Shown: piece by piece, positions 38,891 to 49,089 of the stretch
Layout: the number at the start of each line of letters is the position of its first letter
Numbering within the stretch: position 1 is the stretch's first letter
Assembly: GCA_023266335.1 (NCBI GenBank)
Contig: JAHFQJ010000009.1
Location: forward strand, 1-64,000
Source: Burkholderiaceae bacterium
Lineage (GTDB): Bacteria; Pseudomonadota; Gammaproteobacteria; Burkholderiales; Burkholderiaceae
DNA length: 64,000 bases
Reading direction: 5' to 3'
Made by a program: the position numbers and the translations under genes
The notes under the pieces: generated by a model
The model's database searches: none
Seen by the model: the letters and a program-made list of their open reading frames with translations, nothing else
Told to the model about the DNA's origin: nothing

Positions 38891-39811
38891 ATGTCAATGT
38901 CCGACCGCGACGGAAAAATTTGGATGGATGGTGAACTAATCGACTGGAGAAGTGCTAATATACACGTATTAACGCATACTCTGCATTACGGCATGGGCGT
39001 CTTTGAAGGTGTAAGAGCTTACCAAACCCCAAACGGCACAGCAATATTCCGTTTAAATGAACATACAAAACGTTTGCTAAATTCAGCCAAAATATTCCAA
39101 ATGAATGTTGCTTATACTTTTGAGCAGCTCAAACAAGCCCAGATTGATGTAGTAAAAATAAATAACCTTGTAACAGCTTATATCAGACCTATTATTTGGG
39201 TAGGCTCTGAAAAATTAGGGATTGCTGCCCGCGGTAATACCATACATGCAGCAGTTGCTGCGTGGACATGGGGAAGCTATTTAGGTGAAGATGGGGTTCA
39301 CAAAGGAATCCGTGTTAAGACATCATCTTATACTAGACATCACGTAAATGTTTCTTTAGTAAGAGCAAAAGCTTCGGGTTATTATATTAATAGTATTTTA
39401 GCTAATCAAGAAGTAACTATTCATGGCTATGATGAAGCTTTATTATTAGATACTGAAGGATATGTCTCAGAAGGTTCAGGGGAAAATATTTTTATTGTAA
39501 AAGAAGGAATATTGTACACTCCAGACTTAGCTTCATGTTTAGATGGAATAACTCGAGGCAGTGTTATACAAATTGCAAATGATTTAGGCTACACCGTTAA
39601 AGAAAAGCGCATTACCCGAGATGAAATATATTGCTGTGATGAAGCATTTTTTACAGGAACTGCTGCTGAAATTACTCCAATCCGCGAACTAGATGACCGT
39701 ACCATCGGCAATGGCGGTCGAGGTGAAATGACTCAAAAAATTCAGCAAGTATATTTTAATGCCGTGCAAGGTAAAGATGAAAAATATAAACATTGGTTAA
39801 CTTTTGTTTAA
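38891..39811 (+). CDS. ilvE: Branched-chain amino acid aminotransferase
   Basis: PLP enzyme for the last step of Ile, Leu and Val synthesis. The 306-aa class IV aminotransferase shows THTLHYGMGVFEGVRAY (about 29-45), the PLP Lys in RAKASGYYINS (about 160) and YVSEGSGENIFIVKEG, then FFTGTAAEITPI. AAAAGGAATTC lies just upstream of the ATG. A TGGTATGCT extended -10-like element lies at 38808-38816. Together with leuA, ilvC, ilvH and ilvB in this window it shows that branched-chain synthesis is kept. Confidence 0.95.
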   Translation: MSMSDRDGKIWMDGELIDWRSANIHVLTHTLHYGMGVFEGVRAYQTPNGTAIFRLNEHTKRLLNSAKIFQMNVAYTFEQLKQAQIDVVKINNLVTAYIRPIIWVGSEKLGIAARGNTIHAAVAAWTWGSYLGEDGVHKGIRVKTSSYTRHHVNVSLVRAKASGYYINSILANQEVTIHGYDEALLLDTEGYVSEGSGENIFIVKEGILYTPDLASCLDGITRGSVIQIANDLGYTVKEKRITRDEIYCCDEAFFTGTAAEITPIRELDDRTIGNGGRGEMTQKIQQVYFNAVQGKDEKYKHWLTFV

Positions 39812-39869
39812 AATATAAATCTATATAAAATATTCTATTAACAATCAAAAGATAAGGAATTTAGTAAAT

Positions 39870-40760
39870 ATGTCAAAATTTATGAATCCCTTCACTGATT
39901 ATGCATTTAAAAAGCTGTTTGGTGAAGATGATGCAAAAATCTATCTTATTGATTTTTTAAATAGTATATTAGGTAATAATATTCCTTTTATCACCGATAT
40001 ACAGCATAAGAGAACTGAATTACTAGGCAGACATAATACTGATAGAAATTCAATTTTCGACTTATACTGTACCACAGAGTATGGAGAAAAAATTATTATT
40101 GAAATGCAGAAAATAGAGCAAACTTATTTTAAAGATAGAAGCTTATTTTATGTATCAAGTGCCATTCAAGAACAAAACCGCAAAGGCAAAGTTTCCGGCT
40201 TAGAATGGGACTTTAAATTATCTCCTGTATATTGTGTGGCAATACTTAATTTTTCTTTTGATGATAAGCATCCAGATAAATATTTACATATTGGTAAATT
40301 ATTAGATATAGAAACGCATGAAGAATTAATGGATAGAATTAATTTTGCATTTATTGAAATGCCAAAATTTAAAAAAACCCTCAATAACTGTGAGACAAAG
40401 CAAGATAAATGGTTATATACTTTATATAATTTAGAACGCCTGCAGGATGTACCTTCTGAATTAGAAGACGATGTATTTTTGGAGTTTTTTCATAAAGCTG
40501 AAATTAGTGCCTTAAAAGGTGAAGAACGCGGTAATTATGAAGATAGTCTGAAATATTTTAGAGATTTGCATATAATTGAAATTCAAAATCATCAAAAAGG
40601 CATGCAAAAAGGCATGCAGCAGGGGATACAACAAGGGATAGAGCAAGGTGAAATAAATAAAGCATTAGAGATTGCTGTTAATATGAAAAGAAAAGGTTTA
40701 GATATAAACACCATCGCTGAAATAACTAATTTAAGTGTGGATGAGATAAATAAACTATAG
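39870..40760 (+). CDS. Rpn family PD-(D/E)XK nuclease (putative transposase)
   Basis: The 296-aa protein belongs to the PDDEXK_2/Rpn family: N-terminal FMNPFTDYAFKKLFG (4-18), SIFDLYC and KIIIEMQ (catalytic D and E-x-Q), and YVSSAIQEQNRKGK. Rpn proteins promote recA-independent recombination. The C-terminus carries a low-complexity QKGMQKGMQQGIQQGIEQG stretch typical of the family, which can vary in repeat number. It stands alone between ilvE and leuA; the ribosome binding site is AAGGAA. Confidence 0.85.
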   Translation: MSKFMNPFTDYAFKKLFGEDDAKIYLIDFLNSILGNNIPFITDIQHKRTELLGRHNTDRNSIFDLYCTTEYGEKIIIEMQKIEQTYFKDRSLFYVSSAIQEQNRKGKVSGLEWDFKLSPVYCVAILNFSFDDKHPDKYLHIGKLLDIETHEELMDRINFAFIEMPKFKKTLNNCETKQDKWLYTLYNLERLQDVPSELEDDVFLEFFHKAEISALKGEERGNYEDSLKYFRDLHIIEIQNHQKGMQKGMQQGIQQGIEQGEINKALEIAVNMKRKGLDINTIAEITNLSVDEINKL

Positions 40761-40943
40761 TTTATGACCTTCTAGTTAATTTTTTTTATCAAGTTTAAGG
40801 AAAAATACGGCAAATTTAGCTATTGAAAAATCAAAGCTGATGGGATTGATAATAAAATTAAAGATATAATATCTACTAAACAAAGACACTGAAAATATGT
40901 AAATTTTCTTTAGCGGCTTAACATTAAATAAATTGTAAACATT

Positions 40944-42629
40944 ATGCTAAAAACTCCAAATAAAAAATACCGTGCATTTAGTCAAATTAACGATATGGCA
41001 AATAAACGCACATGGCCGAATAAAGTTATCAATAAACCGCCTATTTGGTGTAGTTCAGACTTACGGGACGGCAACCAGTCATTAATTGAGCCTATGAATA
41101 TAGAACGCAAACTGCATATGTTCAAACAATTGGTAAAATTAGGGTTTAAAGAAATTGAAATAGGCTTTCCTTCTGCATCACAAATTGAATTTGATTTTGT
41201 GCGTAAGTTGATTGAAGACAAATTAATTCCGGATGATGTATATATTCAAGTATTAACTCAAGCCCGTGGGCATTTAATTGACCGTACGTTTGAAGCATTA
41301 ACCGGAGCAAAACAAGCAATTGTACATGTATACAATTCAACCGCACCCGTTATGAGAAAGCATGTTTTTGGTTTAGAAGATGATGGAATTATAAAAATTG
41401 CTACTACTCACGCTAAACAAATTTTAGAATTATCAAAAAGATATCATGAAACTAACTGGCGTTTTGAATATTCACCGGAAATGTTTTCCAATACAGAATT
41501 AGAATTTGCAAAAAATATTTGTGATGCTGTAGTAGAAGCATTTGAAGCAACACCTCAAAATAAACTGATTTTAAATTTACCCGCTACGGTTGAATGCTCA
41601 ACTCCAAACATATTTGCTGATCAAATTGAATGGATGCATAATAATTTGACTAAAAGAGATTGCGTCATTATTTCTGTCCATCCGCATAATGACAGAGGCA
41701 CAGGCACAGCAGCAGCAGAACTGGCTTTATTAGCCGGAGCTGAGCGCGTTGAAGGCTGTTTATTTGGCAACGGCGAGCGTACAGGAAATGTAGATTTAAT
41801 CAACATAGCATTAAATATGTATACACAAGGTATTTATCCAAATTTAGATATATCTCATATTGATGACATACGTGCTGCTGTTGAATACTGCAATCAGCTT
41901 CCTATTCATCCAAGACACCCTTATGTTGGCGATTTAGTTTATACTTCATTTTCAGGTTCTCATCAAGATGCAATCAAAAAAGTATTATCTAAATATAATG
42001 AAAATGATATTTGGAATATTCCATATTTACCCATTGACCCCAAAGATTTAGGCAGAAGTTATGAGGCTATTATCCGTGTTAACAGCCAGTCAGGTAAAGG
42101 CGGAATCAGCTTTTTATTAGAACAGGAATACGGATTACAACTTCCGCGCCGGCTACAGATAGAATTCAGCCAAGTTGTCCAAAGTCATATGGATGAAAAT
42201 AACCAAGAATTAGAAGCAAAACATATTTGGGAAATATTCAAAAAATCATATTTACAAACCCATGGTTTAGAATACCGCAATCACCGGCTGGCAGAAGACA
42301 GTTTTAAACAAAACCCTGTAAGCATAAGTGTAGATTTAGCCGATTTAGGTACTCATGATAAATCTAAACAAGAATTTAATATAAGCGGTGAAGGTAACGG
42401 TCCGATTGATGCATTTATTCATGCAGTCTGTAAACATCTAAACAAAGAAATTAAATTTTTAGATTATCATGAACATGCTATGGGACAAGGTGCAGATGCT
42501 AAAGCTGTGAGTTATATTGAAATGATAATTGATAATAAAACTTTATTTGGTATTGGAATACATGCTAATATATTAACGGCTTCAATTTTAGCAATTTTAT
42601 CTGCCGTTAACCGTAGCACTATAAATTAA
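40944..42629 (+). CDS. leuA: 2-isopropylmalate synthase
   Basis: Condenses acetyl-CoA with 2-oxoisovalerate in leucine synthesis. The 561-aa protein is the long (type 2) form: WCSSDLRDGNQSLIEPMN near the start, the metal-binding HPHNDRGTG (about 249-257), GNGERTGNVDL, and a C-terminal leucine-regulatory domain from about 430. It is complete. The usual Burkholderiales neighbours (ilvBHC-psd-pss) are about 20 kb away in this window. No leader peptide or attenuator was seen upstream. Confidence 0.95.
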   Translation: MLKTPNKKYRAFSQINDMANKRTWPNKVINKPPIWCSSDLRDGNQSLIEPMNIERKLHMFKQLVKLGFKEIEIGFPSASQIEFDFVRKLIEDKLIPDDVYIQVLTQARGHLIDRTFEALTGAKQAIVHVYNSTAPVMRKHVFGLEDDGIIKIATTHAKQILELSKRYHETNWRFEYSPEMFSNTELEFAKNICDAVVEAFEATPQNKLILNLPATVECSTPNIFADQIEWMHNNLTKRDCVIISVHPHNDRGTGTAAAELALLAGAERVEGCLFGNGERTGNVDLINIALNMYTQGIYPNLDISHIDDIRAAVEYCNQLPIHPRHPYVGDLVYTSFSGSHQDAIKKVLSKYNENDIWNIPYLPIDPKDLGRSYEAIIRVNSQSGKGGISFLLEQEYGLQLPRRLQIEFSQVVQSHMDENNQELEAKHIWEIFKKSYLQTHGLEYRNHRLAEDSFKQNPVSISVDLADLGTHDKSKQEFNISGEGNGPIDAFIHAVCKHLNKEIKFLDYHEHAMGQGADAKAVSYIEMIIDNKTLFGIGIHANILTASILAILSAVNRSTIN

Positions 42630-42643
42630 TAAAAGGAAAACTT

Positions 42644-43171
42644 ATGCCTCATGATTTTGTGCCTTGCAGTAAGTGCGGCAGCACTGCTATTAATTTTATT
42701 AGTATGTTAAAAGGCAATAATTTTAGGGTTGTGTGCCAAAATACCCACGGCATTTCTTACCCTCAAAACAATTTAACCAATGGAGCAAAACAAAGATTTC
42801 ATAGTTTTGTTTCATGTTCAGAACTTGAATTGGGGTGTAAGGATGCCATATATGGCTATCAAAAGATCAAAAACATATGCGAAGAAGCTTTTTGGAAAAA
42901 AGTAGGGCAACAACAATTATCTTGTTCCTGCAGCGATACAAATCATGATCCTAGTTCTGCGAATTTTTTAGAAAAGAAATCTGATAAACCACAAGCTCTT
43001 TTAAGAGTTAATTATAAAAAGTCTAATTGTGGTAAGCACAACACCCACGATGTATATATTGGAGCATTACCCGATGAGGATAAGAAAAGGCTACACGGAT
43101 TAATCCCGTGCCATGAATTAGAACTAAAAAATTGCGGAGAATTAGGGCTAACTAGCCAATGTACGCAATAG
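42644..43171 (+). CDS. Unknown Cys-rich protein with internal duplication
   Basis: The 175-aa protein starts with a CxxC zinc-ribbon-like segment (FVPCSKCGS) and carries two related halves: VVCQNTHGISY ... KQRFHSFVSCSELELGC (about 29-63) and SNCGKHNTHDVYI ... KKRLHGLIPCHELELKNC (about 126-166). The shared pattern is C-x(2-4)-NTH ... (K/Q)KR(F/L)H-x-(F/L)(V/I)-x-C-x-ELEL-x(1-2)-C. I know no such family. Repeated Cys and His suggest metal binding. AAAAGGAAAA is a good ribosome binding site, and leuA ends 14 bp upstream, so it is probably co-transcribed with it. Confidence 0.65.
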   Translation: MPHDFVPCSKCGSTAINFISMLKGNNFRVVCQNTHGISYPQNNLTNGAKQRFHSFVSCSELELGCKDAIYGYQKIKNICEEAFWKKVGQQQLSCSCSDTNHDPSSANFLEKKSDKPQALLRVNYKKSNCGKHNTHDVYIGALPDEDKKRLHGLIPCHELELKNCGELGLTSQCTQ

Positions 43172-43218
43172 GAATAGGTAAAGATAAAAAATAATCCATA
43201 AAATTAATAGGAGTATAT

Positions 43219-43548
43219 ATGGCAGATAATATTTTAAAAATAACGGACGCATCTTTTGAACAAGATGTATTACAATCTTCTAAACCTGTTTTGATTGATT
43301 TTTGGGCAGAATGGTGCGGACCATGTCGTATGCTGGCGCCAACTTTAGAAGAAGTAGCCAAAGATATGTCTGACCGCGTTATTATTGCTAAAATGAATAT
43401 TGATGAAAATAAAGAAATACCTGCAAAATTGGCAATTCGCGGCATTCCGGCACTTTTATTATTTAAAAATGGTACATGTGCAGCAACAAAGGTAGGCGTT
43501 TTATCTAAGTCTCAATTGATTGCCTTTTTAGAAAGCAATTTAGAGTGA
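43219..43548 (+). CDS. trxA: Thioredoxin
   Basis: Cytoplasmic disulfide reductase of 109 aa with the active site WAEWCGPCRMLAP (Cys33, Cys36), the cis-Pro in RGIPALLLFKNG, and the buried Asp in VLIDFWA. AGGAG lies 8 nt before the ATG. It follows the Cys-rich gene by 47 bp and converges on mreD (13 bp). Confidence 0.96.
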   Translation: MADNILKITDASFEQDVLQSSKPVLIDFWAEWCGPCRMLAPTLEEVAKDMSDRVIIAKMNIDENKEIPAKLAIRGIPALLLFKNGTCAATKVGVLSKSQLIAFLESNLE

Positions 43549-43561
43549 TTTAAATCGTTTT

Positions 43562-44074
43562 TTATATCGGTCGGGTATGGTCAATATCATGGCTAAGCTT
43601 TTGTGGAATTAATAATATATTAGCTAATATCGGCCAAATTAATGCCTCAATTACAGGTTTTGTCCAATATATGTTGGAAATATTTTGCCCTTGTAAATAA
43701 TGTATCATAAAAAATACAAATTGAGCGATAAATAAAATAGGTAAAAAGTGTAACCCTTGAATGGTAAAAGAAAAATGCTTAAGCCGTGCCTGCATACTTT
43801 GAGCATAAAATGCAAGAATGCTATATTCAAGGGCTTTTTCGCCAAATAATGTAGCATAACTGACATCCATGATTAAACCCAAGATAAAAGCACTGCCAAT
43901 ACTAACTTTATAAGGCTCTCTTGATACCCAAAATAATATAATTAAACTTAGCAGATCCGGCATCCAAATTATGCGTCCAAACATGGGGAATAAGTTAAAT
44001 GCTAATCCGCAAATTATACTAAATAATATAAATAAGTAATTTGATGGTTTTAGTATGTATTCAGTACGTCTCAT
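43562..44074 (-). CDS. mreD: Rod shape-determining protein MreD
   Basis: Small inner-membrane elongasome protein, 170 aa with about five hydrophobic helices and WMPDLLSLIILFWVSREPYKV, the conserved MreD segment. Low sequence conservation is normal; identification rests on this and on its place 20 bp after mreC. The PBP2 (mrdA) and rodA genes, which usually follow, are not here: trxA converges instead. Confidence 0.88.
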   Translation of the reverse strand: MRRTEYILKPSNYLFILFSIICGLAFNLFPMFGRIIWMPDLLSLIILFWVSREPYKVSIGSAFILGLIMDVSYATLFGEKALEYSILAFYAQSMQARLKHFSFTIQGLHFLPILFIAQFVFFMIHYLQGQNISNIYWTKPVIEALIWPILANILLIPQKLSHDIDHTRPI

Positions 44075-44094
44075 ATTTTTTATAAAAATGTTAT

Positions 44095-45033
44095 TTACTT
44101 TTTGCTGTTATTAATCGGAAGTCTGTTAATTGAATTTTTATTATTAGCTTTATTGGCATTATTTGATGCTTGGTCAATTGATTGTATTAAATCTATATTC
44201 AAGGGTTTAGTCAATATTACCATTGCATAAGGTTTATCAGTAATATTAGCTGTAGGCATACAATCTATATTTAAAAATCCGTCTGCACTTTTACCATTTA
44301 TTTTGGTAACACGTGCTACAGCCAAACCTTCAGGGTATACGCCATCTAAGCCTGATGTAATTAATATGTCCCCTGCCTTTACATCACTGCTGTAAGAAAC
44401 AAATTTTAATGTAATTTTACCATTTGCTCCATTTGCAATTCCTTTAACAGTATTTCTAGAATTTTGCACCGGCACCATAATTTGATTTTCACCTATCATA
44501 GTAACTTCAGCATAAGAATTAAATACACGTGTTACCTGTCCTAAAACACCATATTCATTGATTAAAGGTTGCCCAACTTGGACATTATCACTGCTGCCTT
44601 TATTAATAATTAATCTATAAATAAAAGGGTTATTGCTACTGTATAATATTTCTGTAGTTAATAAAGGAATAGCTGAAATTTGTTTAAGTGCTAAAAGATT
44701 TTTTAATTCAGTATTTTCTTTATATAATTTGCTTGCCTGATAAGCATTTAAAGATGAGTGAGTAAGCTGCTCATGTAAATTTTGATTTTCTGTAATAATA
44801 TCAATATGATTTCGACTATAAGAATTAATTTTATTAATAGTCTTAGGTACTATAGCAATAGCCTGCCGAGTTGGATAAATCAAACTAGCTATGTAGCTTC
44901 GTACATAAAATAAGAAAGTAAATTTTTTATCTAAAATCATTAGGCTAATTGATATTATGCTAAATAATACTAATTTAGTAAGCGGATTGATTCCTTTATT
45001 AAAAAAATTTGTGTTGAAATCTGACTGCATCAT
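44095..45033 (-). CDS. mreC: Cell shape-determining protein MreC
   Basis: The 312-aa bitopic protein has one N-terminal membrane helix (about 19-40), a coiled coil (about 70-105, ITENQNLHEQLTHSS) and the periplasmic beta domain with NKGSSDNVQVGQPLINEYGVLGQV and GDILITSGLDGVYPEGLAVARV. It organises the peptidoglycan elongation complex with MreB and MreD. A Ser/Asn-rich tail ends the protein. An unknown gene separates it from mreB. Confidence 0.95.
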   Translation of the reverse strand: MMQSDFNTNFFNKGINPLTKLVLFSIISISLMILDKKFTFLFYVRSYIASLIYPTRQAIAIVPKTINKINSYSRNHIDIITENQNLHEQLTHSSLNAYQASKLYKENTELKNLLALKQISAIPLLTTEILYSSNNPFIYRLIINKGSSDNVQVGQPLINEYGVLGQVTRVFNSYAEVTMIGENQIMVPVQNSRNTVKGIANGANGKITLKFVSYSSDVKAGDILITSGLDGVYPEGLAVARVTKINGKSADGFLNIDCMPTANITDKPYAMVILTKPLNIDLIQSIDQASNNANKANNKNSINRLPINNSKK

Positions 45034-45054
45034 TATTTTCTCTATGCATAATGT

Positions 45055-45474
45055 TTATTTTAAACTAGTATCATCTTTTTTTAGTCTCTGCTCAACAAAA
45101 CTAACACCCTGTATTACATCTGAGAAACTACTGTTACTAAGTATTAGAAAATTATATCGCTTCAGATTACCTCCTGATTTCTGATTGATTAAACTATCAA
45201 ACTCTTGTTTTGTTTGAGGTATCATGCACTTAAGGCAACCTCCTATGTCTAATGCAGCTGTATAGCAAATTAAATGAGAACTATTTTCTGCTGATTTACT
45301 CTTGCGTGGTTTGCTACCTAATAATCTAAGTTTTCCAAAATGATTGCTTAAAATACTAATATTACTATGAGTATCAGCATCAGCCTTAGAAGCAGGAAAA
45401 TCCTGTCCCTTATTGTACATTTCATTTAATTTTTGTAAAAACTGAGTGCCATTTTTAACAAAAACAGGTTTCAT
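45055..45474 (-). CDS. Unknown 139-aa protein inserted between mreB and mreC
   Basis: Not recognised. It is hydrophilic, with KNGTQFLQKLNEMYNKGQDF near the start, a basic SKPRKSKS patch and a Cys cluster CYTAALDIGGCLKCM (about 70-84). No signal peptide or membrane helix. It lies in the same orientation as mreB (36 bp upstream) and mreC (21 bp downstream), so it would be co-transcribed, yet the mreBC pair is normally adjacent. No clear ribosome binding site. Confidence 0.55.
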   Translation of the reverse strand: MKPVFVKNGTQFLQKLNEMYNKGQDFPASKADADTHSNISILSNHFGKLRLLGSKPRKSKSAENSSHLICYTAALDIGGCLKCMIPQTKQEFDSLINQKSGGNLKRYNFLILSNSSFSDVIQGVSFVEQRLKKDDTSLK

Positions 45475-45510
45475 ATATTTAATTAACTAACTAATAATGT
45501 TAATTATATA

Positions 45511-46923
<1,413 letters not shown>

Positions 46924-47051
46924 TATACTAATAGTAGTTCATTTTACGACAAGGCTGTAGGAATAAATTATGATGAATATGTACATATCAGTACATTGAA
47001 AAAATAATTTTGACGACAATGAAGTTCGCAAATTGAAATCCGATTAGTATA
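46924..47051. repeat. Interspersed repeat, copy A (128 bp)
   Basis: Begins TATACTAATAGTAGTTCATTTTACGACAAGGC, contains GGAATAAATTATGA and CAGTACATTGA, and ends AGTTCGCAAATTGAAATCCGATTAGTATA. The ends are inverted (TATACTAAT / ATTAGTATA). It lies directly upstream of gapA. Confidence 0.8.
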
Positions 47052-47053
47052 AT
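47025..47053 (+). promoter_or_regulatory. Candidate gapA promoter supplied by the repeat end
   Basis: TTCGCA (47025-47030) and TATAAT (47048-47053) are spaced 17 bp inside the right end of repeat copy A, pointing at gapA (start 47134). The -10 is perfect, the -35 is 4 of 6. Confidence 0.4.
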
Positions 47054-47054
47054 A

Positions 47055-47078
47055 TATGTGCAGGCTTTTCTGCACATA
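47055..47078 (+). promoter_or_regulatory. Hairpin in the gapA leader
   Basis: TATGTGCAG / CTGCACATA forms a perfect 9-bp stem with a GCTTTT loop just after the TATAAT. No U-tract follows, so it may be a 5' stabilising or regulatory structure rather than a terminator. Confidence 0.45.
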
Positions 47079-47133
47079 CCTAGCGACATATAACAGGAAA
47101 TATGCAATAACTATACAAGTATACAGGTACATT

Positions 47134-48165
47134 ATGCAGACAATTAATATTGCAATTAACGGATTTGGGCGTATTGGGCGTAATACATTACGTGCTTTAT
47201 ATGAAAATGCAAAACAAAAATATAGTACGCAGGGCATTAACCTTAATGTTGCAGCAATTAATGATTTGGGCAATGCTCAAACCAATGCTCATTTATTACA
47301 ATATGACACTGCCCATGGCAGATTTAAGTATGATGTAAGCGTTGAGGGTGATTATTTATTAGTAAACGGTGATAAAATCCGCGTATTAGCAAACCGTAAC
47401 CCGTCAGAACTGCCATGGAGTGAATTAGGTATTGATGTTGTTTTAGAGTGTACAGGGTTTTTCACAACTAAAGAAAAAGCTTCTGCTCATTTACAGGGCG
47501 GTGCTAAAAAAGTAATTATTTCAGCTCCAGGCGGTAAAGATGTAGATGCAACTATAGTTTACGGCGTAAATCATAATATATTAAAAGCAAGTGATACTGT
47601 TATTTCAAATGCATCATGCACAACTAATTGTCTAGCACCATTAGCACAGCCTTTGCATCAAGTGATTGGTATCGAAAATGGATTAATGACTACTATTCAC
47701 TCTTATACCAACGACCAAGTTTTAACTGATGTATATCATGAAGATTTACGCAGAGCAAGGTCAGCCACTCAATCAATGATTCCAACAAAAACAGGTGCAG
47801 CCGCTGCAGTTGGTTTAGTTTTACCGGAATTAAACGGTAAACTAGATGGTTTTGCAATGCGTGTTCCAACGATTAACGTATCAATTGTGGATTTATCATT
47901 TATTGCAGGCAGAGAAACAACGGTTGAAGAAGTTAATAATATTTTATTAGAGGCAAGTCAAGGTACATTAAAAGGTATTTTAGCTTACAACACTGCTCCG
48001 CTGGTTTCTGTAGACTTTAATCATAATCCGCATTCTTCTATATTTGATGCATCTCAAACTAAAGTATCAGGTAAATTAGTTAAAGTATTGTCTTGGTATG
48101 ATAACGAATGGGGGTTTTCTAACCGCATGTTAGACACGGCAGCGGCTTTAATGCAGGCTAAATAA
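47134..48165 (+). CDS. gapA: Glyceraldehyde-3-phosphate dehydrogenase
   Basis: Glycolytic/gluconeogenic NAD-dependent enzyme of 343 aa from [17 protein letters not shown]. It has the catalytic Cys162 in [23 protein letters not shown] substrate segment and [13 protein letters not shown] near the end. The ORF track extends it 26 residues upstream through the hairpin, but ATG 47134 with AGGT and the true Rossmann start is clearly right. It is flanked on both sides by repeat copies A and B. Confidence 0.96.
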   Translation: MQTINIAINGFGRIGRNTLRALYENAKQKYSTQGINLNVAAINDLGNAQTNAHLLQYDTAHGRFKYDVSVEGDYLLVNGDKIRVLANRNPSELPWSELGIDVVLECTGFFTTKEKASAHLQGGAKKVIISAPGGKDVDATIVYGVNHNILKASDTVISNASCTTNCLAPLAQPLHQVIGIENGLMTTIHSYTNDQVLTDVYHEDLRRARSATQSMIPTKTGAAAAVGLVLPELNGKLDGFAMRVPTINVSIVDLSFIAGRETTVEEVNNILLEASQGTLKGILAYNTAPLVSVDFNHNPHSSIFDASQTKVSGKLVKVLSWYDNEWGFSNRMLDTAAALMQAK

Positions 48166-48175
48166 TACTTAAGCT

Positions 48176-48212
48176 GCCGTTATTTCTACTTATAAAAAAG
48201 TAAAGTAACGGC
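48176..48212 (+). terminator. Long hairpin after gapA
   Basis: GCCGTTATTT-C-TACTT pairs with AAGTA-AAGTAACGGC: 15 bp with one bulged C and a 6-nt loop, starting 11 bp after the gapA stop. The U-tract is weak, but it is the strongest stem in the region. Confidence 0.6.
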
Positions 48213-48230
48213 ATTTATAAATACGCTTAA

Positions 48231-48315
48231 ATACTAATTGTACTTCATTTTGCAACAAGGCGGCAGGAATAAATTAAGACGGCAACGAGGTTCGCGCATT
48301 GAAATCCAATTAGTA
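48231..48315. repeat. Interspersed repeat, copy B (85 bp, internally shortened)
   Basis: ATACTAATTGTACTTCATTTTGCAACAAGGC, GGAATAAATTAAGACGGCAACGAGGTTCGC and GCATTGAAATCCAATTAGTA, matching copy A but lacking the central ATGAGTACATTGA block. It ends 1 bp before the tsaE stop codon. Confidence 0.75.
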
Positions 48316-48316
48316 A

Positions 48317-48769
48317 TTACCAGCTCACCAATCTAGCAGTAATATTTTCATCAAAATCAATAGCGACTTTAATCATCGGTCGAGGCAAATATTTATATGC
48401 AAGGCTTGCCCATTCAATAAAGACTAAGTTTTCAGAATTTATATATTCATCAAAACCATTTTCTAACCATAATTCCGGATGAGTAAAGCGGTATAAATCA
48501 AAGTGCTGTATAGATTTGAAATGTAAAAAATTATCTATGTCATAACTTTCTAAAAAATTATAAGTGGGGCTTTTAACTTTACCCGCAAAGCCTAGCTCTC
48601 TTAAAATATGGCGCATGAGCGTGGTCTTACCCGCACCTAAATTTCCATCTAGTTCTATATAGCTTAGTGTTTTTATATCATTACTTTTATACAGCAAGTC
48701 TATACTTCCTAACAATTGCTTAGCAATTTTTTGAAAATCACTTTCGTTTTTAGCTATTAGGTTAATCAT
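48317..48769 (-). CDS. tsaE: tRNA threonylcarbamoyladenosine biosynthesis ATPase TsaE
   Basis: ATPase partner of TsaB/TsaD in t6A tRNA modification. It has Walker A GNLGAGKTTLMRHIL, VKSPTYNFLESYD and FDLYRFTHPEL, then ENLVFIEWA. The ORF track adds 12 residues (MVILQPLRINFF), but MINLIAKNESDF at 48769 is the family start, giving 150 aa. Repeat copy B lies directly after the stop. Confidence 0.93.
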   Translation of the reverse strand: MINLIAKNESDFQKIAKQLLGSIDLLYKSNDIKTLSYIELDGNLGAGKTTLMRHILRELGFAGKVKSPTYNFLESYDIDNFLHFKSIQHFDLYRFTHPELWLENGFDEYINSENLVFIEWASLAYKYLPRPMIKVAIDFDENITARLVSW

Positions 48770-48856
48770 AAAAAAATTAATTCTTAAGGGCTGAAGTATC
48801 ACCACTGTATCTGGGAGTATATTTATTTATTACCAAGACATGTTAAAGAGCAGTAT

Positions 48857-49042
48857 TCATGTGTGCCGGTTAGCCCGCTCCAGTTGCGATTTTGTAAGTA
48901 TAGCACCGCAGCCATAACAGCTCTTATTTCTGTTTGTTAATATTTTACTTAATCTTAAGCTTTGTTCTGTGCCTTCTGAGTTACTGCCATCAATATGGCG
49001 ATAGCCACCATTACTATTAATCAATAATTTGAATGACTGCAT
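48857..49042 (-). CDS. Unknown 61-aa protein
   Basis: Not recognised. Sequence features are NGGYRHIDGSNSEGTEQSLRL and a CYGCGAILTKSQLERA segment (one CxxC, as in half a zinc ribbon). AGGAA precedes the ATG. It lies between era (47 bp upstream) and tsaE in the same orientation. The CxxC plus ILTKSQLERAN resembles the zinc-finger end of a longer protein, so it could be a fragment. Confidence 0.5.
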   Translation of the reverse strand: MQSFKLLINSNGGYRHIDGSNSEGTEQSLRLSKILTNRNKSCYGCGAILTKSQLERANRHT

Positions 49043-49089
49043 GAATTAATTCCTATAAGTAGTTTTTTTTATTCAATTTTTTATTATAA

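Noticed and set aside
40590-40660. Repeat array in the Rpn gene (GGCATGCA / GGGATACAACAAGGGATAGAGCAAGG).
   Set aside because: This is the low-complexity Gln/Gly-rich tail typical of Rpn proteins, not an independent repeat or CRISPR.
40760-40943. Leucine leader peptide/attenuator before leuA.
   Set aside because: No Leu-codon run or terminator-antiterminator pair was visible.
47056-47133. N-terminal extension of GapA ([11 protein letters not shown]) in the ORF track.
   Set aside because: It runs through a perfect hairpin and precedes the true Rossmann-fold start at 47134, which has an AGGT site.
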